Of a stretch of DNA of 64,000 bases, positions 8,564 through 18,258 are shown piece after piece; the first letter of the stretch is position 1; each line of letters opens with the position of its first letter. The DNA is taken from NCBI RefSeq assembly GCF_023347535.1, contig NZ_CP094473.1:1054001-1118000 (forward strand), given 5' to 3'. The stretch comes from Faecalibacterium sp. HTF-F (lineage in GTDB: Bacteria; Bacillota; Clostridia; Oscillospirales; Ruminococcaceae). Under the pieces are notes generated by a model that saw only the letters and a program-made list of their open reading frames with translations, searched no databases and was not told where the DNA came from. A program made the position numbers and the translations under genes.

Positions 8564-10093
8564 TTGTCCGTCGCTCGAAAAACCTTGATTTTCCAGTGTT
8601 TTCAAAAGTATCGTTATCTAACGTCAGCTTTTGAGCGACCGGGCTTTACGCAGATGATGGAGGACATCCAATCCGACAAAATCAACTGCATCATAGTCAA
8701 GGACTTGTCTCGACTGGGCCGTAACTACATTGAGATGGGAAAGTATCTGGAACGGATTTTCCCGATGATAGGGATTCGGTTCATCGCCATCAATGATAAC
8801 TACGATAATGCAAATACTGAGAGCAGTGATTCAGATAGCATCGTGGTTCCCTTCAAGAATCTGCTGAATGATTCCTACTGCAGGGATATTTCCATTAAGG
8901 TTCGGAGCCAGTTGGACATTAAGCGGCGCAAGGGGGAGTTCATCGGCGGGTACGCAGTGTACGGCTACAGTAAAGATGAACAGAACAAAAATCGATTGGT
9001 GGTAGATGAGTACGCAGCAGATATTGTTCGCTCTATCTATCGCAGAAAATTGGAAGGCATGAGTGCAAACTCTATTGCAGACCAACTGAACAGCGAAGGG
9101 GTCCTGGCTCCCAGTGAATACAAACGGCTGTGCGGATTAAATTATCACAGTGGTTTCAAGACTGGAACTCATGCAAAGTGGCAGGCGATTCAGGTACTTC
9201 GGATTCTGAAAAATGAAGTTTACACCGGAACGATGGTGCAGGGTAAACGGCAAAAAATCAATTACAAGATCAAGAAAATCCGGGACGTAGATGAATCTTG
9301 CTGGATCAAAGTTCCCAATACACACGAGGCCATCATTTCACAAAGAATGTTTGACATCGTGCAGGAAGTTTTAAAGCTGGACACCTGTGCATCGAAAGGA
9401 CAGAAGATAGTCCATCTCTTTTCAGGCATTGTTCGGTGCGGTGACTGCGGACAGAATATGGTGCGGTGCACCGTATCAAAAAAAGGTAAAAAGTATATAT
9501 ATCTGAACTGCGTCACAAATCATAAGGGCCTGGGCTGTTCTTCACACCACATTAGGGAAAGTAAATTGGAAGAAGTGGTGCTGGCTGCATTGCAGGAAAA
9601 GATTCAGCAGATCAGCGGACTAGAAGAACGTCTGGATGAAATCAACGAGATTCCCAAAAACCAACGAAGGTTAAAATCTGTAGAAGAGCACATGAAAGTG
9701 CTGGAACAGGAAGAACAGAAATACCAGACCCTGTGCCGTCAGCTTTACGAAGATATGAGCAACGGCATTGTCAGTAAGGATGAGTACAAAGAGTTCAGCT
9801 GTTCCTTTAACGAAAAAATCGAAAATATCCGTAAGGCAAAAATGGAAATGGACTGTCAACTGGATAGTTTGAACAATCTGGATGTGGAACATTTGCCGTG
9901 GATCGAAGATTTTAAATCCTATCAAAACTTAACGAGTCTGAATCGCCGTGTTCTGGTAGAACTGGTGGAAAGCATTACAGTCTATGATAAGGAGCACATT
10001 CACATCCAATATCGCTTCGACCAGGAAATCCGCAATGTACTGGAATATTGTAACAGTGTTCTGACAACAGAAACGGAGGGGAGTACAGTATGA
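8564..10093 (+). pseudogene. Large serine recombinase 1, N-terminus missing
   Basis: The reading frame has 509 codons, but similarity to serine recombinases begins only at AFERPGFTQMMEDIQ (near 8627). The rest of the catalytic domain is present: IIVKDLSRLGRNY with its conserved arginines, then FIAINDNYD. The recombinase domain, a zinc ribbon (CGDCGQNMVRC...NC), a coiled coil and the C-terminus are intact. The missing part is the first 60-70 residues, including the YxRxS motif that carries the catalytic serine, so the protein should be inactive. The only upstream start is a TTG without a ribosome site. The break coincides with the ICE end. The stop overlaps the next gene by ATGA. Confidence 0.85.
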
Positions 10094-11622
10094 AATGCGT
10101 AAGTTATACCCGGACGATACCTTGGAAAAACCATAAAGGTGAACTGACGATTGCCGACCAGAATCAGCGCATTGCAGAATACCTGGCTGAACATAAAGAG
10201 CTAAATTTACAGAAAAGGTATTCTGATCGCAAGAATGCTGAAAACGCAGGTGCAGCATTTGACAAAATGATTGATGATGGAGTGGAGCAAAAATTTGACT
10301 GCATCATTGTAGCATCTATGTACTACTGTGGGCCTGACTTCCCGGCGGCGCGTCAGGCAATCAAGGAAACTCTTTATGAGACAGGTGTTAACCTGATCGT
10401 ACTGGAAGAAGGACTGGACACCAGAACTGCCAGTCGAAAAGAGGTTGAGGACTATTTTGAGGAAAAACGCTGCGAGATGCACGCGGAAATCATGTTTGCA
10501 TGGAGGAAAAAGCAGGGCGCAGGATTCCGACTGACCAATTCTGTTCCGTTTGGTTATATCCGCAGGAATGGTGAAAGCAACATGGTAAAGGATGAAGAGG
10601 TTGCGCCGTATCTGAGCGAAGCTTTTTCCAGATATGCATCGGGACAGAAGATGGGCGATATTGCAAAATGGTTGAACGAACAGAATGTCGAACCACCGAT
10701 GAGGCACAAAAAAAGAATCCAGGGAAAACAATATGAAGGAGAACCTGATTTGTGGACATCGGATAATCTGAGGGGATTGTTCAGAAATCCAACATACACG
10801 GGTGCAACGGCAAACGGAAGCCATCAGATTATTGCAGAGAACTGCCATGAGCCGTACATGACAAAAGAACAGTTTTATGCGCTTCCGTGCAATATGCGGC
10901 AGGGTGGGAACAAAAAATCGACTCGGGAAAAATACAAAAAACCGAATCCACTGGCAAAGCGTACCATTTGTACCTGTGGACGTCCACTTTATTGGCATAA
11001 GGATAAGAAAACGGGAGAAGAACTATTCTATTGCAGCTACTGCCGTGCTCACAAGGAGAATGGAAAGGAATTGAAAGCTCCGGCTGCATCTGTATATAAA
11101 AAGGTGATAGATGCTATGGAGAGAGAACGTCGAGAAGAAGAAAAGATGTACTCCGCAATTCAGCAGGGAGCTGGCAGAAAAGCAATTGAAGCAGTAAGAG
11201 CTGATAGTTCGATGCAGATGAAGACCATTCTGGCTGAACTTAATATGGAACAGTTTCGCCGTGTACCGTTATATGAATGCTATATGGCCGATGAAATCAC
11301 GGAAGAACAGTATCATGCTGAAGTTCTGGACTATGAAGAAGCCCATCGAAAGCTGAATGAACAGCTTACGGCAATCATGGAAAATACGACGGCATGGGAA
11401 CGGGCATTGAGTTTGCGAAATCCGTGGATTCAGCAGATGGAACAATATAAGACCCCAGAGGCACTGGATCGTAATTTTGTAAAAAAGTACATTGAACAGG
11501 TCGTGGTTACATTTTTGGGCGATAGGCAGGCAGAAATCAGTTTAACGATGAAAACACAGGAATGGAAGCAGATGCTTGAACGGATAGAATTGGAGGGTAC
11601 AGACGATGGCACGAAAGAGTAG
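10090..11622 (+). CDS. Serine recombinase-like protein 2, catalytic residues replaced
   Basis: This full-length protein of 510 residues keeps the recombinase architecture: a degenerate resolvase domain (1-140), recombinase domain (about 150-280, NSVPFGYIRRNGES), zinc ribbon (CTCGRPLYWH...CSYC) and coiled-coil C-terminus. Where active enzymes have YxRxS it reads YTRTI, so the nucleophilic serine is isoleucine. Where they have a DLSRFGR-like arginine motif it reads ASMYYCG. It should not cut DNA by itself. Because the frame is intact and overlaps both neighbours, I infer a retained architectural or regulatory partner for the active recombinases rather than decay. Confidence 0.85.
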   Translation: MKCVSYTRTIPWKNHKGELTIADQNQRIAEYLAEHKELNLQKRYSDRKNAENAGAAFDKMIDDGVEQKFDCIIVASMYYCGPDFPAARQAIKETLYETGVNLIVLEEGLDTRTASRKEVEDYFEEKRCEMHAEIMFAWRKKQGAGFRLTNSVPFGYIRRNGESNMVKDEEVAPYLSEAFSRYASGQKMGDIAKWLNEQNVEPPMRHKKRIQGKQYEGEPDLWTSDNLRGLFRNPTYTGATANGSHQIIAENCHEPYMTKEQFYALPCNMRQGGNKKSTREKYKKPNPLAKRTICTCGRPLYWHKDKKTGEELFYCSYCRAHKENGKELKAPAASVYKKVIDAMERERREEEKMYSAIQQGAGRKAIEAVRADSSMQMKTILAELNMEQFRRVPLYECYMADEITEEQYHAEVLDYEEAHRKLNEQLTAIMENTTAWERALSLRNPWIQQMEQYKTPEALDRNFVKKYIEQVVVTFLGDRQAEISLTMKTQEWKQMLERIELEGTDDGTKE

Positions 11623-13295
11623 AAAGAATTTGCCCCAACCGGAACAAGCAGTGATTTCAGTGCAGTTCCCGGAATTGGATGAAGGAAAAATACCAACCGC
11701 AATCTATGGACGGCTTTCGGTGGAAGATAACGAAGATAACGAAAGCATGGAAACGCAGATTGCACTGGTGCAGGATTTTATTAACCGCAGCAGTGAACTG
11801 AATTATGTGGATACTTATTTTGACAATGGCTTTACAGGAACAAATTTTAAGCGCCCGGCCTTTACCCGTTTGATGAACGATGTGCGGCAGAAGAAAATCA
11901 AGTGTATCGTTGTAAAAGATCTCTCGCGCTTTGGTCGCAACTATCTGGAAGCGGGGTACTATATTGAAACTGTATTTCCGTTTCTTGGTGTTCGATTGAT
12001 TGCTGTCAACGATCATTTTGATAGTACGCGCAAAGAGGATATGGAAAGCATGGCTCTTCCGATTCGGAATATGGTCAACACCATGTATGCGAAAGACATT
12101 TCCAAAAAGGTGTGGAGTTCCCTGCAGCGTAAAAAAAAAGCCGGCTATGCAGTCGGAAGTGATGCTCCGTTTGGATATATTCGGAATCCCGTGACAAAAC
12201 GAAATGAGATTGACCCGGAAACGGCTTTTTATGTACAGTTGATTTTCCAGTGGGCACTGATGGGCGTAGCGATTTATGAAATCGCCAGACGGATGACCTT
12301 GCTGCAGGTTCCTACCCCACGAGAGTGGCATCGGAAAATTGTTGAGGAAAAGGATGTCGTTCCTTATAAAAAATGGGGCGAAACTTCGATACGGCATATG
12401 CTGGCCAACCAAACCTATGTGGGAGATACCATCAACAATAAAAGCACACAGAAGTTTTTTTGCGGGGCAGGACAAACGTGACTTATCGAAAGAACAGTGG
12501 TATTTGGCAAAAAATACACATCCAGCTATCATTGCAAGGGATGATTTTGAAAAGGTGCAGGAGATTCTGACGAAGAATCAGAAAGTGTTCAAAACAGTAA
12601 GAGCAGAATCGGAACAGATTCGCACGGAGTATCAGAATGATCTTGCTGGAATGGTGTTCTGTGCAGACTGCGGCAGATCGATGGATTTTGACAGACTTCC
12701 GCATGGAGCAGAAGAAAGTAAAAAGGTTTGCTACTATATTTGCAGAGCAAGGCAGGCGGATGATAAGTGCATCGGACATCAGATTACGGAAAAACTTCTG
12801 AAAGCTCTGGTAATGGATCAGCTGCATCTTTTCATCGTTCGGCTCAGTGATAAGCGCAAAATTCTGGAAGAACTGCGAAAAATCGAAGATATGCAGAATC
12901 CTGTCTACCGTGCAAAGAGTGAGGTAATGAGCCTGACGGATAAGGTTGGGCAGATGGCGAAGAAAAGAGAACAGCTTTATGCGGATTATGTGGCAGGCGC
13001 GGTGGATTCCGAAGAATATCAACAGATCCGGGAAGAGTATTCCAGACAGTATGATAGCCTGCGGACAGCACTGCAGAGAGTAGAAGCAAAAAAGATGGAA
13101 GTAGAACAACAAATCAGAGAATATCTGAATATGACTTCCAACCTGGAAGCGCATCTGGATGACTTTGGATTTGATGCTCAGCTGGTAAAATCCCTCGTGC
13201 AGAGAATCGAAGTGAGTGCAGATAAGCGGATTCGCATTGTATTTGGATTTCAAGATGTGTTAGCAGACTTTGGAAAGGAGAGTGCGGGAAAATGA
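11606..13295 (+). pseudogene. Large serine recombinase 3, frameshifted at a run of seven T
   Basis: The N-terminal part (11606-12481) contains AIYGRLSVEDNEDNESM with the catalytic serine and CIVVKDLSRFGRNY. Translation then ends prematurely after QKFFCGAGQT. The rest continues in another frame (within 12339-13295), with zinc ribbon CADCGRSM, coiled coil and C-terminus. Removing one T from the T7 run at 12455-12461 restores one continuous protein of about 560 residues reading QKFFAGQDKRDLS. This may be a real mutation, an assembly error, or slippage at the homopolymer. The gene overlaps recombinase 2 by 17 bases and recombinase 4 by four. Confidence 0.87.
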
Positions 13296-14896
13296 TTGCA
13301 ACGTATCAGCGCATTTCAAGGGCGGACGGTGATTTGGGTAAGGATGGAAAAGACAAGAGCAACAGCATCGAAAACCAGAAAGAACTGATCCAGCGGTATA
13401 TTTCCCACAAAGAAAGTCTGCAAAATCTGCCGGTGATGGATTTTGTGGATGATGGTTACACAGGCAGCAATTTCGACAGACCGGGCTTTCAGAAGATGAT
13501 GGATGGTGTGCGCAGTGGCGAGATTGATACCATTATCGTAAAGGACCTTTCTCGTTTTGGACGCGATTACATTGGTGTGGGCGAATACATGGAGCAGATT
13601 TTTCCACTACTGGGTGTCCGACTCATCTCCATCAATGACAACTATGACAGCAGCAATTATAATGGTACAACCCTGGGGATGGATTTGGTTGTCAGCAACA
13701 TGGTAAACACCATGTACTGCCGGGATGCAGGAAAGAAGCTTCGGACAGCCAATCGAGTAAAATGGCGCAAGGGCATTTCTACAGCGTCTGCTGCACCGTT
13801 TGGTTATCAGTTTGACCCGAATAGAAAAGGATCATATATCATTGACCTTCCAGCGGCAAAAATTGTCCGTCGCATCTTTGACCTTGCGATTCTGGGATTG
13901 GGGACGCGAGAAATAGCGATGGCATTGAATGATGAAAATGCTCCTGTGCCGAGTGTTTATAACCGGGAGCATAAGGCGTATGGAAAAGAAACAACTTACA
14001 CGATTGCACCTGTGATTCTTTGGGATAGTTCTCGCGTCTGGAAAATCCTCACGGCGTATGTGTACACCGGAGCGATGGTTCTGGGAAAAAGTCAAAGGTT
14101 AATTTCCGGCAAGAAAATCATTCGCATTGTTCCCAAAGGGCAACAATACATTACGGAAGGAACCCATGAAGCTATCGTCAGCCGGGAAGAATTTGAAAAG
14201 GCGCAGCTTGTCATAAGAAACAACGGGCATAGAGTAGTGATGGGGAGCGTGGATTTCCCACTCAAGGGAAAAATTCGATGCGGTAATTGCAGACGAGTCC
14301 TGGGGTATGACTACAAACAGGCTTCTCCCATATTCTGGTGCAGAGAGGGAATGGAACTTATCGGTCAGACCCAATGTTCATCGGAAATATATCAGGCCAG
14401 TGATATTGAAAATGCAGTGTTTCAGGCATTAAAAAAAGAACTTTCTCTATTGGACTCTCTCTATGGTGATATTAAAAAGGAAGAACAGAGTTTAAAAGAA
14501 TCCAGTAGAAAGGCGAGCCGTCGAAAAACTTTGATGGAGCAGGAACTGAAAAATCTGAAAGGTGAGAAGATGCGGATGTATGAGGAATACGCGGCAGGAA
14601 CGCTCTCTCTGGACAATTATAAGAACAAAAAACAGGAATGCGATAGGAAGATTGCAGAAGTGCAGGACAAAATCGAACAATTCAAAGCGGAAGAATCTGT
14701 CAAGAGCGTTGTTCCAGGGACGGTACGCGCAGCAGCAGAACAGGCAGAAAATTTCCTGCACGGCACGAGACTTACGGCAAGTATGGTATCGGCCTTCATC
14801 GAAAATGTTTATGTGCATGAGGGTGGGCGAATCGTTGTACAGTTCAAATATGAGCAGAGTATACAGGATGCCGTAAGAGCATTACACACAGATTAA
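13292..14896 (+). CDS. Large serine recombinase 4, apparently intact
   Basis: This 534-residue enzyme starts MIATYQRISRADGDLGKDGK with the YQRIS catalytic serine motif. It has IIVKDLSRFGRDYIGVGEYM and LISINDNYDS in the resolvase domain. The recombinase domain (AAPFGYQFDPNRKG), a zinc ribbon (CGNCRRVLGY...C) and a coiled coil with a basic C-terminus follow. Large serine recombinases integrate or excise mobile elements between short attachment sites. It is the only array member with every expected part. The start overlaps recombinase 3 by ATGA, so the array is probably translated from one mRNA. Confidence 0.92.
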   Translation: MIATYQRISRADGDLGKDGKDKSNSIENQKELIQRYISHKESLQNLPVMDFVDDGYTGSNFDRPGFQKMMDGVRSGEIDTIIVKDLSRFGRDYIGVGEYMEQIFPLLGVRLISINDNYDSSNYNGTTLGMDLVVSNMVNTMYCRDAGKKLRTANRVKWRKGISTASAAPFGYQFDPNRKGSYIIDLPAAKIVRRIFDLAILGLGTREIAMALNDENAPVPSVYNREHKAYGKETTYTIAPVILWDSSRVWKILTAYVYTGAMVLGKSQRLISGKKIIRIVPKGQQYITEGTHEAIVSREEFEKAQLVIRNNGHRVVMGSVDFPLKGKIRCGNCRRVLGYDYKQASPIFWCREGMELIGQTQCSSEIYQASDIENAVFQALKKELSLLDSLYGDIKKEEQSLKESSRKASRRKTLMEQELKNLKGEKMRMYEEYAAGTLSLDNYKNKKQECDRKIAEVQDKIEQFKAEESVKSVVPGTVRAAAEQAENFLHGTRLTASMVSAFIENVYVHEGGRIVVQFKYEQSIQDAVRALHTD

Positions 14897-14959
14897 ATTT
14901 CAAAAAAGGCGAAGTTGCCCATGCTATTACATTGGTGAGTGTGATATAATATGGGCAAC
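14897..14959 (+). promoter_or_regulatory. Promoter copy 1 framed by a 9-bp inverted repeat
   Basis: An extended -10 element TGATATAAT (14942-14950) is flanked by GTTGCCCAT (14914-14922) and ATGGGCAAC (14951-14959), a perfect inverted repeat. It drives the CD1845-like gene starting at 14983. A near-identical 63-base copy lies at 18259-18321. The symmetric arms could be an operator or an RNA hairpin. Confidence 0.65.
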
Positions 14960-14982
14960 AGACCAACCGGAAGGAGAACGAA

Positions 14983-15294
14983 ATGAGTATAACCCGAAAG
15001 CTGGCAAAACTGATATTGACCTTGCTGACCCTGCCGCTACTCGTAGTAGTATGGCTGCTGAAATGGTTCGTGATGTTCCTTTATTGTTGTTCAGCATGGA
15101 TATTCTATCTGCTGGGCAGTGTGCTGTTCGCAACGGCAGTGCTTTCATTCCTGATGAAGCAGTCGCAGGGGATGGAAGCACTTCAAATGCTGATCGGAGG
15201 ATTTGTGATTTTTATGATTCCGCAGGTGGTTGGCAGCGTGGCTGTGTTTTTGGAACTGGTGGCAGCAACGATTCGGCAAGTATGGTACATATAA
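14983..15294 (+). CDS. CD1845-like small membrane protein
   Basis: This 103-residue protein starts MSITRKLAKLILTLLTLPLL and is almost wholly hydrophobic, with three likely membrane helices. The sequence and its place beside mobile-element recombinases resemble the CD1845 family of ICE membrane proteins, whose function is unknown. GGAGAACGAA before the ATG is a good ribosome site. It follows recombinase 4 and has its own promoter. Confidence 0.7.
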   Translation: MSITRKLAKLILTLLTLPLLVVVWLLKWFVMFLYCCSAWIFYLLGSVLFATAVLSFLMKQSQGMEALQMLIGGFVIFMIPQVVGSVAVFLELVAATIRQVWYI

Positions 15295-15312
15295 GGAGGT
15301 GAAACCTAGAAT

Positions 15313-15705
15313 ATGAAATTAGCAGCGATTCATCATGTGGCAATCATCGTTTCAGATTATGAGAAATCGAAAGACTTCTATGTGAATAAGCTGGGATTTG
15401 CGATTGTACGAGAAAACTTCCGTAAAGAACGGAATGACTGGAAACTGGATTTGCGTGTTGGTGAGGGTGCTGATGCGATTGAACTGGAGATCTTCGCAGA
15501 GCCGAACCCGCCTAAGCGCGTGAATCGACCGGAAGCCTGCGGACTGCGGCATCTAGCATTCCGGGTGGAGGATGTGGAAGCCACTGTAGCAGAACTGGAA
15601 CAGATGGGGATAGGATGCGAACCGATTCGATTGGACAGCTACACCCAAAAGAAGATGACATTTTTCTTTGATCCAGATGGTTTGCCGTTGGAACTGCATG
15701 AATAA
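15313..15705 (+). CDS. VOC-family (glyoxalase-like) protein, copy 1
   Basis: This 130-residue single-domain vicinal-oxygen-chelate protein starts MKLAAIHHVAIIVSDYEKSK. Candidate metal ligands are His7/8 (HHVAII), a central histidine (CGLRHLAFRV) and the C-terminal glutamate (LPLELHE). Members include glyoxalases, dioxygenases and resistance proteins; the substrate is unknown here. An AAGGAGGTG ribosome site precedes it. A second copy at 19281-19664 shares most residues, so the pair arose by duplication or repeated capture of similar cassettes. Confidence 0.88.
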   Translation: MKLAAIHHVAIIVSDYEKSKDFYVNKLGFAIVRENFRKERNDWKLDLRVGEGADAIELEIFAEPNPPKRVNRPEACGLRHLAFRVEDVEATVAELEQMGIGCEPIRLDSYTQKKMTFFFDPDGLPLELHE

Positions 15706-15714
15706 AAAACAACG

Positions 15715-15758
15715 CCCTCATAGTTGAGAGGATTCGTAAATCTTCTCTGCTATGAGGG
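15715..15758 (+). terminator. Terminator after VOC copy 1
   Basis: CCCTCATAG (15715-15723) pairs with CTATGAGGG (15750-15758), and the loop also contains pairing GAGAG/CTCTC segments. A T-rich stretch follows. Confidence 0.65.
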
Positions 15759-15766
15759 TGTTTCAT
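15740..15766 (+). repeat. 27-bp direct repeat, left copy
   Basis: The 3' arm of the terminator and its flank match positions 25801-25827 at 26 of 27 bases. The two copies enclose about 10 kb of mosaic DNA, and the right copy abuts core genome. Confidence 0.75.
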
Positions 15767-15984
15767 TCCATAGGAATGGGAAGGTTATAGATTGAGCGTT
15801 TCTACCCATGCAAATAGATCTGCTTTGGTGGAGTTGGAGTTAAACACTTTTTCATACCTCGTATTTTACAATTTCCATAATTAGAAAATATTGAGTCTGA
15901 TAAAACAAAGGTTTCCGAAACGGGAAAACAATTTGATATTCTGCGTATAATATGTTATACTGAGAAAAAAGGAGGAATGCAGAT

Positions 15985-17202
15985 ATGGTTGAACGAAAAG
16001 AATATCTTGACCAGCTTTGGGCATGGAAAGATGAGCGGCAGATCAAGGTCGTGACCGGAATCCGTCGCTGTGGAAAATCTGTACTTCTGGAACAGTATCA
16101 GCAGAGACTCTTGGCGAATGGAGTCGCACCAGAACAGATTATTTCTATCAACTTTGAAAATCTGGATTACGAACCCTTAAAAGATTATATGAGGCTGTAC
16201 AACTATCTCAAAGAACGTTTGTGTGTTGATAAGATGACATACATCTTTTTGGACGAGGTTCAGGAAGTTCCTTCATTCGAGAAAGTGGTTGACAGCCTTT
16301 ATATCAGAGATCATGTGGATGTTTATATCACAGGCTCCAATGCATATATGTTGTCAAGTGAGCTTGCAACGCTTTTGTCAGGAAGGTACACAGAGATTAA
16401 GATGCTGCCGCTTTCTTTCCGCGAGTATATGGCGGTGACAGGTATGGCAAAAGAGGAAGCTTTTGCAGAGTTTATGAAAACTGGCGGAATTCCGTATGTG
16501 GCAGTAATGAACCGTACGGATGAAAAAATAGATCAGTATTTGGAAGGAATCTACAACACCGTCATTGTAAAAGATATTGAGCAGCGGCAGACAAGAAGAG
16601 AAAAAGAGAGTGGAAAACGAAAAATCACAGACATTGCGTTACTGAAGACAATTGCCAGATATCTGGCAAGCGTTATCGGCAGCCCGGTGTCTATGAAAAG
16701 TATAACCGATTATCTGATCTCAGCTGGCAGAAAAGTATCCCAAAACACAGTCAGCGATTATGTTGAAGCCCTGACAGAGTCTTTTATTTTTTATCCTGTG
16801 GAGCGATTTGACATTGTAGGAAAGCAACTCTTAAAGGTCAACAATAAGTTTTACATGGTAGATATGGGAATCAGAAACCACATTCTTCCAAGAAAACGAT
16901 ACGATCTTGGATTTACCATTGAGAACATTGTGTATCTCGAACTTTCACGAAGGGGCGGCAAAGTCAATGTCGGAAAATATGGTTCTACTGAAGTCGACTT
17001 TGTGACACAGAAGGAAGGCGTGCTTACCTATTATCAGGTGACCGCTGATATGACGGCGGAAGAAACCTTTGAGAGAGAGATGAGACCGCTGCGGAGTATT
17101 CATGATAATTATGAAAAGATTGTCCTGACACTGGATCGTTTTTCACTCGGAAATTACGATGGCATAAAAGTTGTGAATGTCATCGACTGGCTTTTGGGAT
17201 GA
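15985..17202 (+). CDS. AAA_14/DUF4143 ATPase
   Basis: This 405-residue protein starts MVERKEYLDQLWAWKDERQI. The Walker A motif GIRRCGKS (residues 25-32) is followed by the Walker B-like motif TYIFLDEVQEVPSFEKVVDS, then the sensor region VYITGSNAYMLSSELATLLS. The C-terminal half matches the DUF4143 nuclease-like fold (FTIENIVYLELSRRGGKVNV ... EVDFVT). This family is common in gut Firmicutes and Bacteroidetes genomic islands and has no settled function; a toxin-like or defence role has been proposed. GGAGGAATGCAG gives the ribosome site. Confidence 0.85.
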   Translation: MVERKEYLDQLWAWKDERQIKVVTGIRRCGKSVLLEQYQQRLLANGVAPEQIISINFENLDYEPLKDYMRLYNYLKERLCVDKMTYIFLDEVQEVPSFEKVVDSLYIRDHVDVYITGSNAYMLSSELATLLSGRYTEIKMLPLSFREYMAVTGMAKEEAFAEFMKTGGIPYVAVMNRTDEKIDQYLEGIYNTVIVKDIEQRQTRREKESGKRKITDIALLKTIARYLASVIGSPVSMKSITDYLISAGRKVSQNTVSDYVEALTESFIFYPVERFDIVGKQLLKVNNKFYMVDMGIRNHILPRKRYDLGFTIENIVYLELSRRGGKVNVGKYGSTEVDFVTQKEGVLTYYQVTADMTAEETFEREMRPLRSIHDNYEKIVLTLDRFSLGNYDGIKVVNVIDWLLG

Positions 17203-17327
17203 GGAATCTGCATCTGGGTTTGTACACACCCAACCAAGGAGTTCCAAAACACTCTGGTTCGTTATTCCATTCGACCAGAGCAGTCACAGAGAAAAAGAAA
17301 AATCTTGAATAAGAATTTGGCGTTGTA

Positions 17328-17552
17328 ATGAACGAAGAACTGGAAAGAGAGGTGTTTGTTGTGTGCAACCTTAGTCAGGGCGTAAAGGCCGAAGGCAGAG
17401 AAGAAGGCATTAACATTGGTGAGATGCGGATGTTGGTGCAGCTTGTCCGAGATGGTGATTTAAAAATAGAGCGCGCTGCTGAAAAGGCAAAAATGACAGT
17501 GGAGCAGTTTAAGAAAATGATGGAAAACACTCCGCTGGGGCGAAGCCTCTGA
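17328..17552 (+). pseudogene. C-terminal remnant of a Rpn/PD-(D/E)XK transposase-like protein
   Basis: The 74-codon frame contains GREEGINIGEMRMLVQLVRD and TVEQFKKMMENTPLGRSL. This resembles the helical tail of Rpn-type recombination-promoting nucleases (PDDEXK transposase family). The nuclease domain is absent. Related tails sit at 18381-18500 and possibly 19012-19140, so only 3' ends of such genes survive here. Confidence 0.6.
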
Positions 17553-17604
17553 TAAGACTCCTGTGTATGCTGCAGATGTGATCGTGACCTATCAGGTGCT
17601 TCCT

Positions 17605-17743
17605 GAGAAGAGTGCATAAGTTTCGTGACAAGCTCACCAGACACCTCAATAGGAGGATTTGGTGGAAGCGGAGCCGGTCGAAAAGATTCATAAGCCATTT
17701 CGCCTGACAGATTACTCACGAGTGTACCAGCTCGGTTTGTCAT
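17605..17743 (-). pseudogene. N-terminal remnant of a Fic-family protein
   Basis: From the ATG at 17743 the peptide reads MTNRAGTLVSNLSGEMAYES followed by FRPAPLPPNPPIEVSGELV, which matches the N-terminal domain of Fic proteins (the FxPxPLPPxPxI motif). Similarity stops near 17605, where unrelated sequence begins, so the AMPylation domain with its HxFx motif is missing. A good ribosome site (GGAAAGGAAG) precedes the ATG. The intact promoter region upstream carries four GAAATTTC palindromes. Confidence 0.7.
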
Positions 17744-17775
17744 GATTGCTTCCTTTCCTCCGAAAAACAGAAATT

Positions 17776-17904
17776 GAAATTTCTGAGGCTATTTTAGCAT
17801 AGAAATTTCAGAAAATCAGCTTATCGTGAAAATACGAAGCGAAAGAAATTTCAGAAAAACAACTTTTTGTGAAATTGCTCAAGCAAAATCACCATAGAAA
17901 TTTC
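17776..17904. repeat. Four GAAATTTC palindromes upstream of the Fic remnant
   Basis: Perfect 8-bp palindromes occur at 17776-17783, 17802-17809, 17845-17852 and 17897-17904, each within a longer AGAAATTTCAG-like context. Regular repetition in an AT-rich region before a gene suggests a multi-site operator, perhaps for an autoregulated toxin-antitoxin or Fic operon. Confidence 0.65.
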
Positions 17905-17940
17905 AAGTTAAGAATTTTATAGTTTAATTTTGCCCTACTT

Positions 17941-18207
17941 ATGTCAAAGAAAGTAGGGCTTTTCTTATGCCCAAAAGGAGGTGGTTACGCAAATGGCATC
18001 AAGAATGCGACTCTTGCCAAGATCGATGAAGCTGGAGAAAAGCTCCAGAACATCGGATCTTCTGTGGAGAATGTCGGCAAGAAGTTCCTGCCGGTGACTG
18101 CCGCTGCTTCTTCCAATGCGAACACCAATGTCTCCATGATGGGCAAGACGTTCAAGTACTGTGCGCCTATCGCCGGTGCGCTGGGGTTCTCGGCAGAGGA
18201 TTCGTAA
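17941..18207 (+). pseudogene. Phage tail tape-measure protein fragment
   Basis: The frame contains NGIKNATLAKIDEAGEKLQN followed by IGSSVENVGKKFLPVTAAAS, the start of the conserved N-terminal region of phage tape-measure proteins. It stops after about 88 codons where the family normally runs for hundreds. A short piece in another frame (18203-18258, VQQFVNKLNSMD) may be the tail of the same or another phage gene. Confidence 0.6.
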
Positions 18208-18258
18208 GATCGTATCTGCCGTGCAGCAGTTCGTGAATAAACTGAACAGCATGGATTG

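Noticed and set aside
17760..17905. Possible CRISPR array
   Set aside because: The repeats are only 8-bp palindromes with irregular spacing (26, 43 and 52 bases) and no direct-repeat/spacer structure or cas genes.
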